A DNA stretch of 13,764 nucleotides from Actinomycetes bacterium. GTDB lineage: Bacteria; Actinomycetota; Actinomycetes; Mycobacteriales; Mycobacteriaceae. The stretch spans positions 1 through 13,764 of the forward strand of contig JAEXZY010000129.1 of the NCBI GenBank assembly GCA_023404955.1, given 5' to 3'. Positions 1-7,429 of this stretch are shown here, piece after piece (position 1 is the stretch's first letter; every line of letters starts with the position of its first letter). Below the pieces are notes generated by a model that was not told the origin of the DNA, did not search any database, and was given only the letters and a program-made list of their open reading frames with translations. Both the position numbers and the translations under genes were made by a program.

Positions 1-2
1 TT

Positions 3-143
3 CTGCGCCCACCCGACGACGAGAGGGATGACACTGACGCGCCGGCCGATCCGGTCGGCGAGGCTGACGCCTGCCCGCCATCCTCGACGGCCGACCCGTC
101 AGAACCCGGCGGACCCGCACCACCCGACAATGAAGCGGCGTGA
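3..143 (+). CDS. 3' end of an unidentified protein with an acidic, proline-rich tail
   Basis: This frame is open from the left edge to a TGA at 141-143 and reads as the last 46 residues of a protein that starts outside the window. The tail is rich in Asp, Glu, Pro and Ala (it contains PPDDERDD and ends PPDNEAA), typical of a disordered acidic C-terminus. The other two forward frames are less protein-like: one stops almost at once and the other is strongly basic. No domain is visible, so no function is assigned. A 9-bp hairpin lies shortly after the stop, as expected if transcription ends here. The call rests on frame composition and position only. Confidence 0.4.
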   Translation: MRPPDDERDDTDAPADPVGEADACPPSSTADPSEPGGPAPPDNEAA

Positions 144-165
144 AAGCCGCGAGGCGATGACGCGA

Positions 166-196
166 AGCGGAGCTGCTCTTTGGAGGGAGCTCCGCT
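166..196 (+). terminator. Perfect 9-bp hairpin, possible terminator
   Basis: AGCGGAGCT (166-174) pairs perfectly with AGCTCCGCT (188-196) around a 13-base loop, 22 bases after the stop at 143. There is no T-run after it, which is common for proposed mycobacterial terminators but also makes the call weak. Confidence 0.3.
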
Positions 197-280
197 GGGG
201 CCGATGAGGCTGGTGGTGCTCACGGGGCGCTTTGTTATCGAAAGTTTGCTATGCGGCTGTGATTTCGTGATCTGCCCTCG

Positions 281-286
281 TAGTCT
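281..286 (+). promoter_or_regulatory. TAGTCT -10 box, possible leaderless start for the 294 gene
   Basis: TAGTCT fits the mycobacterial -10 pattern TAnnnT and ends exactly seven bases before GTG 294, so transcription would begin at or next to the start codon. No convincing -35 is seen, and there is no Shine-Dalgarno site ahead of the GTG, which fits a leaderless mRNA. The stretch from about 231 to 275 is noticeably AT-richer than its surroundings. Confidence 0.4.
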
Positions 287-293
287 GCAGTGC

Positions 294-947
294 GTGGGCA
301 GGCATTCCCAGGTACGACCGCGGCGCTCACGCGCGCGTGTGGTGGCTGCCCTCGGCCTGCCCGCGGCCGCCCTGCTGGTCGCGGGCGCCGACGTGCAGCG
401 CCCGATCGAACAACCTGCCGCGCCGGCCGTGGCCAGTCCTCAGGCGGCGCCGGTGCCTGGTATGGAGCTGGTAGCCGCTCCGCCGGTGGGCGCCGCGGCC
501 ACGAGTGGCCTAGGCGGCACCCGGGTGCAGTGGGTGGCCTCGCGGGCCGCCTTCCGGCAGCCTCAGATACTGCCGGCAGGACTGGCGCCCGAGCAGGGGC
601 TGCAGGTGAAGACCATATTCGTCGCCCGCGCCGTCAGCGCGATCTTCCCGGAGATCCAGAGCATCGGCGGGGTGCGGGCCGACCCGCTGCCGTGGCACCC
701 CAACGGACTGGCCATCGACGTGATGATCCCGAACGCGAGCAGTGCTCAGGGCATCGCGCTGGGCAATCAGATCGTCGCATTCGCGCTCAAGAACGCCGAG
801 CGGTTCGGTCTGCAGGACTGCATCTGGCGCGGTGTCTACTACACCCCGGGCGGCGGGCGCGCCGGCGGCTATGGCCACTACGACCACGTGCACATCACCA
901 CCCACGGCGGGGGTTACCCGACCGGCGACGAGGTCTACTACCGCTGA
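294..947 (+). CDS. Secreted protein with LAS/M15-like metallopeptidase domain
   Basis: The product has 217 residues if it starts at GTG 294. That start places an arginine-rich n-region (RPRRSRAR) directly before a hydrophobic stretch ending VAGA at about residue 32, a good Sec signal peptide. The frame stays open upstream (TTG 180, ATG 204), but those starts would bury the signal. An Ala/Pro-rich linker follows to about residue 75. The folded domain carries HPNGLAID (His135, Gly138, Asp142; pattern HxxGxxxD) and GHYDHVHI (His195, His198, His200). This pairing of H...D with a later HxH is the zinc-binding layout of LAS/M15 peptidoglycan peptidases, and similar domains occur in exported mycobacterial proteins of unknown activity. 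The likely place of action is the cell envelope. Whether it cuts peptidoglycan is inference, since the family includes members with unproven catalysis. Confidence 0.75.
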   Translation: MGRHSQVRPRRSRARVVAALGLPAAALLVAGADVQRPIEQPAAPAVASPQAAPVPGMELVAAPPVGAAATSGLGGTRVQWVASRAAFRQPQILPAGLAPEQGLQVKTIFVARAVSAIFPEIQSIGGVRADPLPWHPNGLAIDVMIPNASSAQGIALGNQIVAFALKNAERFGLQDCIWRGVYYTPGGGRAGGYGHYDHVHITTHGGGYPTGDEVYYR

Positions 948-956
948 CCTGCCGCA

Positions 957-1001
957 CGGCGCAGCCCTTCAGCAAGCCCTGAACTCAAAAGCGCTGTGCC
1001 G
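957..1001. terminator. Compound hairpin between convergent genes
   Basis: CGGCGCAGC (957-965) pairs with GCTGTGCCG (993-1001) over nine positions with one G-U pair. The long loop contains a second small stem, TTCAG (968-972) with CTGAA (979-983). A third short stem, CTGAG/CTCAG (1018-1032), overlaps the stop of the leftward PGRS gene. The position between two converging genes suggests a bidirectional terminator. There are no strong T-tracts. Confidence 0.35.
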
Positions 1002-1028
1002 CAGCCTCTTCTGATGCCTGAGAATGAC

Positions 1029-2402
1029 TCAGCTGCTGGGAGACTTTCCGCTCTCGCCTTTCGTCCCGTTGGCGCCATCTGCACCGTCGGATCCACTGGC
1101 GCCACTGGTCCCACCGACACCGCCTGCCGCACCCCCGACGCCGCCCTTGCCGCCGGAGCCGCCCGAGCCGGCGTCTCCGCCGTCTCCGCCGTTGCCGTTC
1201 GCCCCCTTGCTGCCATTGCGGGTGTCTCCAACGCCACCGGCGCCGCCGTACCCGCCGTCGCCTCCCTTGGCGCCGTTGCCACCGCGGCCGCCGTCGCCTC
1301 CCTTGCCGCCGGTGCCACCCGAACCGCCGAGGAGCCCGCCCTTGCCGCCGGCTCCTCCGTCACCGCCGCCAGTGCCGCTGGTCCCCGATGCGCCCTTGCC
1401 GCCGTCGCCGCCGCTCCCGCCGTTGCCGCCAATGCCTTGGCCCGCGCCGCTATCGGAGTAGACGCGACCTTCACCGCCTGAGCCGCCGTTGCCGCCGTTG
1501 GCCCCCGGTCCGCCCGTTCCACCCGCCCCGCCGTTGCCGCCTTGTCCTGTCCCGGCCTCGTCTCCACCGTTGTAGGCAGTGCCTCTGCCTCCGGCGCCTC
1601 CGTTGCCTCCGGCGCCACCGCCGAAACCGTCGCTACCGCGACCGCCGTCGCCTCCGCGGCCGAGCGTCGATGAGGCGTACTCGCTGTAACCAAGGTCTTC
1701 CCGCCAGACGATGCCCGTCGTTGCGTTCTCACCGGTCCCGCCATCGCCGCCGCGCTGCAGGTTAGGGCCACTGTCGTAACCCGTACCGCCGTTTCTTCCG
1801 ATCTGGTCGCCCCCACCGAGAGGGCCGTCCGACAGCGGTCCCCCAGCAATGGGGGAATCACCTTCGTAGCTCGATGTGCCGTTCCACGTCGGATTCACGC
1901 CGTTCTCTCCGTCGACACCGGCCATGCCATCGCCGCCGGCTCCACCGTCACCGAAGAGGAACCCCGCGTCGCCACCTGCACCGCCCGACTGGCCCGGGAC
2001 AACCGCGTTGCCGCCCCTGCCACCGTTACCGATGAGGTAGGCCCTACCACCAGTGCCGCCGTTTGCGCCGTCGCCGCCGTTGCCCCACAGGAGCCCACCG
2101 TTGCCGCCGTTGCAGGCAGTGCCGGTGCAATCGGAGGGGGCATCGGCACCGTCACCGAACAGCTTGAAGGTGGGATTGTCACGAGCTAACCGGGGCGTGC
2201 CGGCAGGCTCACCGGCGCCGCCGCCCGGCCCAGTGCCGCAGTTCGCCACGAATATGGTGCAGCCCGTATCCGTGACCGACTCCGTCGACGTCGTGTCAGC
2301 CCACGCCATCGCAGCAGGGCCGACCAGCAGCGCACCGCTGGCGATCACCCCCGCACCTAGCGCCAGAAGCTGACGATTGGACGAACGGTGATGCAGCGCC
2401 AT
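1029..2402 (-). CDS. Secreted PGRS-type glycine-rich protein lacking a PE domain
   Basis: The product has 457 residues. Residues 1-35 form a clear Sec signal peptide: a basic n-region, a hydrophobic core and the cleavage site AWA|DT. Residues 36-97 hold a short non-repetitive head with four cysteines (48, 55, 92, 97). From about 98 to 440 the sequence is Gly-Gly-X repeat of PGRS type, with the larger motif LLWGNGGDG / YLIGNGGRG / FLFGDGGAG early on, as in PE_PGRS proteins. The last residues (GESGKSPSS) leave the repeat. No PE domain (about 90-110 helical residues with a Pro-Glu motif) precedes the repeat, so export would be by Sec rather than ESX-5. The ATG at 2402 has AGGGGG at 2407-2412, four bases upstream, supporting this start. 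The role is unknown; PGRS regions are thought to sit at the outer surface. Confidence 0.85.
   Translation of the reverse strand: MALHHRSSNRQLLALGAGVIASGALLVGPAAMAWADTTSTESVTDTGCTIFVANCGTGPGGGAGEPAGTPRLARDNPTFKLFGDGADAPSDCTGTACNGGNGGLLWGNGGDGANGGTGGRAYLIGNGGRGGNAVVPGQSGGAGGDAGFLFGDGGAGGDGMAGVDGENGVNPTWNGTSSYEGDSPIAGGPLSDGPLGGGDQIGRNGGTGYDSGPNLQRGGDGGTGENATTGIVWREDLGYSEYASSTLGRGGDGGRGSDGFGGGAGGNGGAGGRGTAYNGGDEAGTGQGGNGGAGGTGGPGANGGNGGSGGEGRVYSDSGAGQGIGGNGGSGGDGGKGASGTSGTGGGDGGAGGKGGLLGGSGGTGGKGGDGGRGGNGAKGGDGGYGGAGGVGDTRNGSKGANGNGGDGGDAGSGGSGGKGGVGGAAGGVGGTSGASGSDGADGANGTKGESGKSPSS
1083..2111 (-). repeat. PGRS GGX repeat region inside the 1029-2402 gene
   Basis: Imperfect in-frame repeats encode Gly-Gly-Asn/Asp/Ala/Ser units, seen on the plus strand as runs of GCCGCC, GTTGCC and CCGTCGCC. 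The left copies include aromatic or hydrophobic PGRS anchors such as LLWGNGG. The repeat becomes denser and simpler toward the C-terminus. A short charged and aromatic block (near EDLGYSEYASS, about residues 236-246) interrupts it. Confidence 0.8.
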
Positions 2403-2434
2403 ATGTCCCCCTGAACATCAGCTGTTTTCGCTGG

Positions 2435-2444
2435 CAACTAGTTG
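2435..2444. promoter_or_regulatory. 10-bp perfect palindrome CAACTAGTTG upstream of PGRS gene
   Basis: CAACTAGTTG is a perfect inverted repeat centred about 38 bases before the ATG at 2402 and just downstream of the proposed -10 box. A site there could bind a dimeric regulator. A single 10-bp palindrome can also occur by chance, so this is only a candidate operator. Confidence 0.2.
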
Positions 2445-2454
2445 TCGAGGTGGG

Positions 2455-2482
2455 ACAGTACATGCCGCTGCACTTTCAGCAA
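2455..2482 (-). promoter_or_regulatory. Candidate SigA-type promoter of the PGRS gene
   Basis: On the minus strand TTGCTG (2477-2482) is separated by 16 bases from TACTGT (2455-2460), matching a partial -35 and the TAnnnT -10 pattern. Transcription would start near 2448 and give a leader of about 46 bases containing the AGGGGG ribosome site. The 138-base gap between the preceding gene's stop and this start leaves room for a separate promoter. Confidence 0.35.
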
Positions 2483-2540
2483 CGCACTTCGGGTACCGCG
2501 TCACATTTCCCACGCCGAAGCAGAAACGCTGCGAGAGGGG

Positions 2541-3785
2541 CTACTGCCGCTGACCGGCCCGTCGCCGGGCGAACTCCGGCGCTCGCTCCGGGCGAACACC
2601 TACGCCGACCAGATAGGCCGGGATCACCGACAGCCACGGCGCCCGCTGCATCACCCGGATCAGGCCCGCCGGCGGGCCTGTCACACCCTCTTCGCCCCGC
2701 ACGACCGGACCCAGCAGTCGGGCGTCGAGCAGGCGCTGCAGGGCCTGGGTGAGAGCCGTCGCGACGATGCGTCGCCGTCGCACCCTGGCCAGATCCCGGC
2801 CCGTCACCGTGCCGCGACGCAACGGGCCGGCCAGCAGCCGGGCGGTGGCCACGCCGTCCTGCACAGCCACGTTGATGCCGACCCCACCGGCCGGCGACAT
2901 CGCGTGGGCCGCATCGCCGATGCACAGCAGCCCGTCAGTGTGCCAGCGCCGCAAGCGATTCAGCTTCACGTCCAGGCACTTGACGTCGTCGAGCGACGCG
3001 ACGGAGGAGATCGAGTCCTTGGCCTCGGGCAGCAGCGCGAGTACGTCCGAGTGGAAAGCGGCCAATCCTCGGCTGCGAAGTGCCGCGTCGGATCCTTTCC
3101 GGATCAGCAGGGCGATCTGCAGATAACCCTCACGCGGTATGACGATGATGGCTTTGCCCCGCCCGATCCGCGGGAACAGGCTGAAACCGGCGGTCTCGGC
3201 ATTGCGGGGCACCCGGAACCACAAGGCGTCGAAGCTCACCGGATACTCCCGCACCGCGAACCCGGCCGCTTCGCGAACCACGGAGCTGCGACCGTCGCAT
3301 CCGACGGTCAGATCGGCGCGTAATTCGCCTGGCCCAGAAGGGCTTCGGTACCGGACGCCCACGACACGTTGACCGTCCCGAACCAGTCCGGTGACCTCGT
3401 GGTCCAACCGCAGTGTGAAGCACGGTTCCGCCTGGCCCGCCTGCGCCAGCAGATTGAGTAGATCCCACTGGGGCACCATCGCCACGTAGCGATGGGGGAG
3501 CCGGAGCCGATCGAAATCGACGATGGTGACGGGGCGGCCCGGCTCGGCATCGACGGTGAACTCGTGCACCCGGCTCTGCGGCAGAGCGTCGAAGGCCGGC
3601 CACAGCCCGAGGTCGTCGAGCAGTCGCAGCGTGCTCGGATGCACGGTGTCACCGCGGAAGTCGCGGAGGAAATCTGCGTGCTTCTCCAGCACCGTGACTG
3701 CGACACCGGCGCGGGCCAGCAGCAGGCCGAGCACCATGCCGGCCGGCCCGCCGCCGACGACCACGCAGGTCGTCTTCTCACTCAT
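2541..3785 (-). CDS. PHBH-type FAD-dependent monooxygenase
   Basis: The product has 414 residues, normal for single-component flavin hydroxylases of the p-hydroxybenzoate hydroxylase / UbiH class. These use NAD(P)H and oxygen to hydroxylate a small, usually aromatic, substrate. Visible motifs are the FAD-binding GGGPAG at residues 11-16 within VVVGGGPAGMVLG, the early RGDTVHPST segment, the GCDGRSSVVR (DG) motif, and the second FAD motif CIGDAAHAMSPAGGVGINVA (GD motif). There is no signal peptide, so it is cytoplasmic. The ATG at 3785 lies nine bases after the stop of the upstream SDR, with only a weak ribosome site, suggesting translational coupling. As the last gene of the transporter operon it probably oxidises the imported compound or a product of the SDR. 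The substrate is unknown; geranylgeranyl-reductase-like members share the fold but not the RGDTVHP context. Confidence 0.85.
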   Translation of the reverse strand: MSEKTTCVVVGGGPAGMVLGLLLARAGVAVTVLEKHADFLRDFRGDTVHPSTLRLLDDLGLWPAFDALPQSRVHEFTVDAEPGRPVTIVDFDRLRLPHRYVAMVPQWDLLNLLAQAGQAEPCFTLRLDHEVTGLVRDGQRVVGVRYRSPSGPGELRADLTVGCDGRSSVVREAAGFAVREYPVSFDALWFRVPRNAETAGFSLFPRIGRGKAIIVIPREGYLQIALLIRKGSDAALRSRGLAAFHSDVLALLPEAKDSISSVASLDDVKCLDVKLNRLRRWHTDGLLCIGDAAHAMSPAGGVGINVAVQDGVATARLLAGPLRRGTVTGRDLARVRRRRIVATALTQALQRLLDARLLGPVVRGEEGVTGPPAGLIRVMQRAPWLSVIPAYLVGVGVRPERAPEFARRRAGQRQ

Positions 3786-3794
3786 GGCGTCACA

Positions 3795-4589
3795 CTAGAA
3801 CTTCAGGTAGCCGCCGTCGATCCTCAGCACGTCGCCGGTGTGGTACTTGCTGGCCGGGCTGGCCAGGTAGACCGCCGCACCGGCCAGGTCCTCGCCGGCT
3901 CCCCACCGCCGCACGGGTACCCGCGGCAACACGCGGGATCGGAAGCGCTCATCGGCCAGGCCAGCCGCCGTCATGTCGGTGTCGAACCATCCGGGCGCGA
4001 TGGTGTTGGCGCGGATGCCGTGTCGGGCCAACTCCACGGCCATGCTGTCGATCAGCGAGATCACCCCGCCCTTCGATGCGGCGTAGGCGGGTTGACGGGG
4101 CATGCCCTGAAAGGCGCCGAGGCTGGACACGCCGATGAGGCTGCCGCCCCGCTCGGTGGCGACCATCTGCCGCGCCGCCTCACGCAGCGTGACGAACACG
4201 CCGTCGAGATCCACCGCGGTGATCGACCGGAACTCCGCCAGTGAGGTGTCGAGCGTCGGGGTGAACCTGCCGCCTACGCCTGCGTTGGCGAAACACGAGT
4301 CGAGCGAGCCCCATTCGTCGCGGACGTGTGCCATCGCCGCGGTGATCGCCGGTTCGTCGGTGACATCGCAGGGCAGAGCCAGCACCGGATTGCCGTGGGC
4401 GCGTAACGACTCGGCGGCCGCGTCCAGGCGCGCCACGTTGCGGCCGATGATGGCCACCGACGCGCCGGCCCGTGCCAGCCCGTCGGCCATTCCCAAACCG
4501 ATGCCGGACCCACCGCCGGTGACGACGCTGACATGTCCGGTGAGATCGAAGAGGTCGGTCTTTGAGGTCCCGGTGGTCACGGTCGTCAC
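3795..4589 (-). CDS. Short-chain dehydrogenase/reductase (classical SDR)
   Basis: The product has 264 residues from GTG 4589. A GTG three codons in (4580) has TAGGG eight bases upstream and is an equally good start. The complete classical SDR set is present: TGGGSGIG (24-31) for NAD(P) binding, CDVTD (74-78), NAG (102-104), Ser156, Tyr169 and Lys173 (YAASK), and the C-terminal GDVLRIDGGY typical of FabG-like members. It should reversibly oxidise an alcohol or reduce a ketone in the cytoplasm. It sits between the permease genes and the flavin monooxygenase, nine bases from each, so it is almost certainly co-transcribed with them. Substrate and preferred cofactor cannot be fixed; R50 after the second strand could favour NADP, but that is weak evidence. 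Confidence 0.88.
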   Translation of the reverse strand: MTTVTTGTSKTDLFDLTGHVSVVTGGGSGIGLGMADGLARAGASVAIIGRNVARLDAAAESLRAHGNPVLALPCDVTDEPAITAAMAHVRDEWGSLDSCFANAGVGGRFTPTLDTSLAEFRSITAVDLDGVFVTLREAARQMVATERGGSLIGVSSLGAFQGMPRQPAYAASKGGVISLIDSMAVELARHGIRANTIAPGWFDTDMTAAGLADERFRSRVLPRVPVRRWGAGEDLAGAAVYLASPASKYHTGDVLRIDGGYLKF

Positions 4590-4598
4590 CCTAGCCGC

Positions 4599-5399
4599 TC
4601 AGATCCTCGTCCCCGCAGGGTCTCCACCGATGCGCTGGGTCAGCCACACCGGCACGATCGCGATGATCGTCAGCGCGGCGGCGACCACGTTGATGACCGG
4701 CGCCTGGTTGGGGCGGAACAGGTTTCCGAAGATCCAGATGGGCAGTGTCTGCACGGTCGGGCCTGCCGTGAACGTCGTCACGACGATCTCGTCGAAGCTC
4801 AAGGCGAACGCCAGGATCGCGCCGGCCACGAGCGCGCCGCGCATCATCGGCAGCGTGACGAACCGGAAGGTCTGCCACGACGACGCTCCGAGGTCGGCCG
4901 AGGCGTCCTCGAGGCTGGTGCCCATTCGACGCAACCGGGCCTGCGTGTTGTTGAACACGATCACGATGCAGAAGGTGGCGTGCCCGACGATCACCGTCGC
5001 GAGCCCCAGCGTCACGCCCAGCGCCGAGGTGAACGTCGCATTCAGCGCGATACCGGTGACGATGCCCGGCAACGTGATCGGCAGCACGACAAGCAGATTG
5101 ACGGTTTGGCGGCCGAAGAACTCGTAGCGCTGCACCGCGAACGCGGCCATGGTGCCCAGGATCAGCGCCAGCGCGGTGGCGGCCAGACCGACGATCACGG
5201 AGTTGCCCAGTGAGTGCCACATGCCGTCGCTGTTCAGCGCGGTCCGCCACCACTGCAGCGTGAAGCCACTCGGCGGGAACGCGAACGTCTTCGACGCGTT
5301 GAACGCGTTCACCACCACCAGGGCCAGCGGCGCATAGATGAAGATCAGCACTAGAACCGTCCAGGCCCGGGTGGCGCCGCGCATCCGTGACGACAACAT
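4599..5399 (-). CDS. ABC importer inner-membrane permease (PotC-like)
   Basis: The product has 266 residues, the usual size for PotC-type permeases. About six hydrophobic segments are visible, the first at residues 13-31. The cytoplasmic EAA loop lies near 163-190 (EDASADLGASSWQTFRFVTL and the following PMM), where the permease docks on the ATPase. The ATG at 5399 directly abuts the TAG of the upstream permease gene (5400-5402). With its partner it would form the membrane channel of the importer. Family resemblance is to the spermidine/putrescine and related opine/phosphonate uptake group; the sequence alone does not choose among these. Confidence 0.88.
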   Translation of the reverse strand: MLSSRMRGATRAWTVLVLIFIYAPLALVVVNAFNASKTFAFPPSGFTLQWWRTALNSDGMWHSLGNSVIVGLAATALALILGTMAAFAVQRYEFFGRQTVNLLVVLPITLPGIVTGIALNATFTSALGVTLGLATVIVGHATFCIVIVFNNTQARLRRMGTSLEDASADLGASSWQTFRFVTLPMMRGALVAGAILAFALSFDEIVVTTFTAGPTVQTLPIWIFGNLFRPNQAPVINVVAAALTIIAIVPVWLTQRIGGDPAGTRI

Positions 5400-6239
5400 C
5401 TACACGTTCTCCAATGCCCCGGTACGCCGCATCGCGAACAGATACAGCAGGATCGCGGTCAATGGGATCAGCGACAGCGCCGCCGCCATCGGCTGGTTGT
5501 TGGCCGTCACCAGCTGGCCGTAGATCACGTTGCCCAGCAGCTGGGTCTTTCCGCCGACGATGGTGACCGCGATGTAATCGCCCAACGACAGCGAGAACGT
5601 GAAGATCGACCCGGCGGCGATACCGGGAAACACCATGGGGGACATCACCAGCCGCAGCGTAGTCAGATCCGACGCGCCCAGATCCGCGCTCGCGTCGACG
5701 AGGGAGTCCGGTACCCGTTGGAAGGCCGCGAACACCGGAATCACCATGTACGGCAACCACAGATAGGTCAGCGTGACCACCGTGGCGGTCAGCCCGTAAC
5801 CCGGTGAGTAGCCGGTTGCCCAGTTCATCGGTCCTTCGGGCGAGAGCAGCATCCGCCACGCGTACGCCTTGACGAGGTAGCTGGCCCACAGCGGTGTGGT
5901 GACCGCGACAACGAGGGCGACGCGTACCGCGGGCGAGGCCACCTTGGCCATGTACAGCGCCAACGGCACCGCGAGCACCGCGCACACCACGGTGACCGTC
6001 AACGCCACCCCGACGGTGCGAAGCGTCGTCGTCCGGAACACCTCCGAGGTCGCCACCCGCACCAGGTTGTCGGTGGTGAACGTGCGCACCACGGCACCGG
6101 TGAAGCTGCTGCGACTCCAGAACGCCGAAACCAGCAGTATCGCAAGCGATCCCAGATAGGCGGCGATCAGCCAGGCCAGGGGCGGAATCAGCAGGAAGGT
6201 CAGCGTCACCCGCTGCCGCAGCCGCGGGGCGGCGGGCAT
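5400..6239 (-). CDS. ABC importer inner-membrane permease (PotB-like)
   Basis: The product has 279 residues from ATG 6239, whose A is shared with the TGA of the binding-protein gene (TGATG). A longer version from 6272 would overlap that gene by 34 bases and adds nothing recognisable, so 6239 is preferred. The first membrane segment spans about 11-38 and an extracytoplasmic stretch follows. The EAA loop is at about 181-207 (VDASADLGASDLTTLRLV). It is the second half of the heterodimeric permease with the product of 4599-5399; both loops share the ADLGAS core. Confidence 0.88.
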   Translation of the reverse strand: MPAAPRLRQRVTLTFLLIPPLAWLIAAYLGSLAILLVSAFWSRSSFTGAVVRTFTTDNLVRVATSEVFRTTTLRTVGVALTVTVVCAVLAVPLALYMAKVASPAVRVALVVAVTTPLWASYLVKAYAWRMLLSPEGPMNWATGYSPGYGLTATVVTLTYLWLPYMVIPVFAAFQRVPDSLVDASADLGASDLTTLRLVMSPMVFPGIAAGSIFTFSLSLGDYIAVTIVGGKTQLLGNVIYGQLVTANNQPMAAALSLIPLTAILLYLFAMRRTGALENV

Positions 6240-7429
6240 CAGCCCTTGATCTCCTGCCACTTGTCGACCCACTGGTCATAGCTGGTGCAGTTGTCCCCGC
6301 TACCGTCCACGCACTTCGTCTGGGGCGTGGTCCAGTAGTGGATCTGCGACGCGTACTGCTCATCGGTGGCGTGGTAGGTCGCGCAGTGCGCCTTGTCGGA
6401 GGTCAGATCGCACGACTTCGTCTGCGCCGGCGCCTCACCGAAGTACTCGGCGACCTCGGCATTGGCCTTCGGCGAGATGATGTAGTCCATCCACTTGTAC
6501 ATGCAGTTGGGGTGCGCGGCCTTCGCCGACAGCATCCAGGTGTCCGACCAACCGGTGGCGCCCTCCTTGGGCAGCACCGTCGCGACCGGAACCTTGTTGT
6601 CCGCCTTGATCGTGTTCGCGATGACCTGCCAGCTGGTGCCGATCACCGTGGTGCCGGACTCGAAGCCCTGCACCTCCTTGGTGTAATCGGACCAGTACTC
6701 GCCGATGTTCTCCTTCTGCTGCTTGAGCAATTCGACTGCGGCGTCGAGCTGTTCGCTGGTCAGCGAGTACGGATCCTTGATGCCCAGATCGGGTTTGGTC
6801 TTCGACAGGTACAGCGCGGCGTCGGCGATGTAGATGGGGGAGTCATATGCGGTGACCTTGCCCCTCAACTCCGGAGCGCCGGGGAACACCGCGCCCCAGC
6901 TGTCCGGGTTGTCCTTGACGACGTCGGAGTTGTACATCAGCAGATTGGCGCCCCATCCGTGCGGGATGCCGTACATCTGATCGTTCACCGAATTCCACGG
7001 CTTGTCTTTGAGGAACGGCACGACGGTCGCGTAGTTCGGCACCAGGTCGGTGTTCACCGGCGCGACGTCGCCGGCGTAGATCAGCCGCAACGTTGCGTCA
7101 CCCGATGCGGACACGCCGTCGTACTGTCCGGTGCGCATCAGCTGCACCATCTCGTCGGAGGTGTTGCCGATCTTGACGTTGACCTTGCACCCCGTCTGCT
7201 GCTCGAACGGCGTCACCCAGTTGACCGCAGGGTCATTCGAGCCGTTCTCCGCGTACCCGGGCCACGCGATCAGGTTCAGCTGCCCCTCTCCGGCGCCGAC
7301 CGAGCCCGCCGGCTCCATCGACGGAGGGCCTTCCGCGGTGCCGCCGGAATCTCCGGAACTCGAACAACCGGCGAGCAGCACACCACCAACGGCGAGCACG
7401 ACGCCCAGGCGGCGCAGCGGATTCTTCAT
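6239..7429 (-). CDS. PotD-like substrate-binding lipoprotein
   Basis: The product has 396 residues. A basic start, a hydrophobic core and the lipobox LLAGC (Cys22) mark it as a lipoprotein anchored outside the plasma membrane. The mature start (NLIAWPGYAENG, then WVTPFEQQTGCKV) and IPHGWGANLLMYN match the PotD/PotF group of periplasmic binding proteins, which capture polyamines or similar small molecules. The mature chain carries cysteines at 340/349 and 373/381, spaced as two likely disulfide loops, unlike the E. coli members. The start is strongly supported: GAGGAGGAG at 7432-7440 lies just upstream inside the end of the ATPase gene, and the two genes overlap as ATGA. Polyamine is the first guess for ligand, but related proteins bind opines, phosphonates or amino-acid derivatives. 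Confidence 0.88.
   Translation of the reverse strand: MKNPLRRLGVVLAVGGVLLAGCSSSGDSGGTAEGPPSMEPAGSVGAGEGQLNLIAWPGYAENGSNDPAVNWVTPFEQQTGCKVNVKIGNTSDEMVQLMRTGQYDGVSASGDATLRLIYAGDVAPVNTDLVPNYATVVPFLKDKPWNSVNDQMYGIPHGWGANLLMYNSDVVKDNPDSWGAVFPGAPELRGKVTAYDSPIYIADAALYLSKTKPDLGIKDPYSLTSEQLDAAVELLKQQKENIGEYWSDYTKEVQGFESGTTVIGTSWQVIANTIKADNKVPVATVLPKEGATGWSDTWMLSAKAAHPNCMYKWMDYIISPKANAEVAEYFGEAPAQTKSCDLTSDKAHCATYHATDEQYASQIHYWTTPQTKCVDGSGDNCTSYDQWVDKWQEIKG

Noticed and set aside
180..293. Longer N-terminus for the secreted protein, from TTG 180 or ATG 204
   Set aside because: It would place about 30-38 extra residues, including several cysteines, before a good signal peptide. The region is AT-rich like a promoter, and a -10 box sits just before GTG 294.
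1024..1461. Plus-strand proline-rich frame (PPLPP-like repeats) opposite the PGRS gene
   Set aside because: It is the mirror of GGC/GGT glycine codons read on the other strand. The minus strand has the signal peptide, ribosome site and PGRS motifs.
4591..6363. Minus-strand open frame of 590 codons across both permease genes
   Set aside because: It is in a different frame from two permeases with clear EAA loops and membrane segments, and it is Arg/Gly/Asp-rich with no domain. High GC leaves few stop codons.
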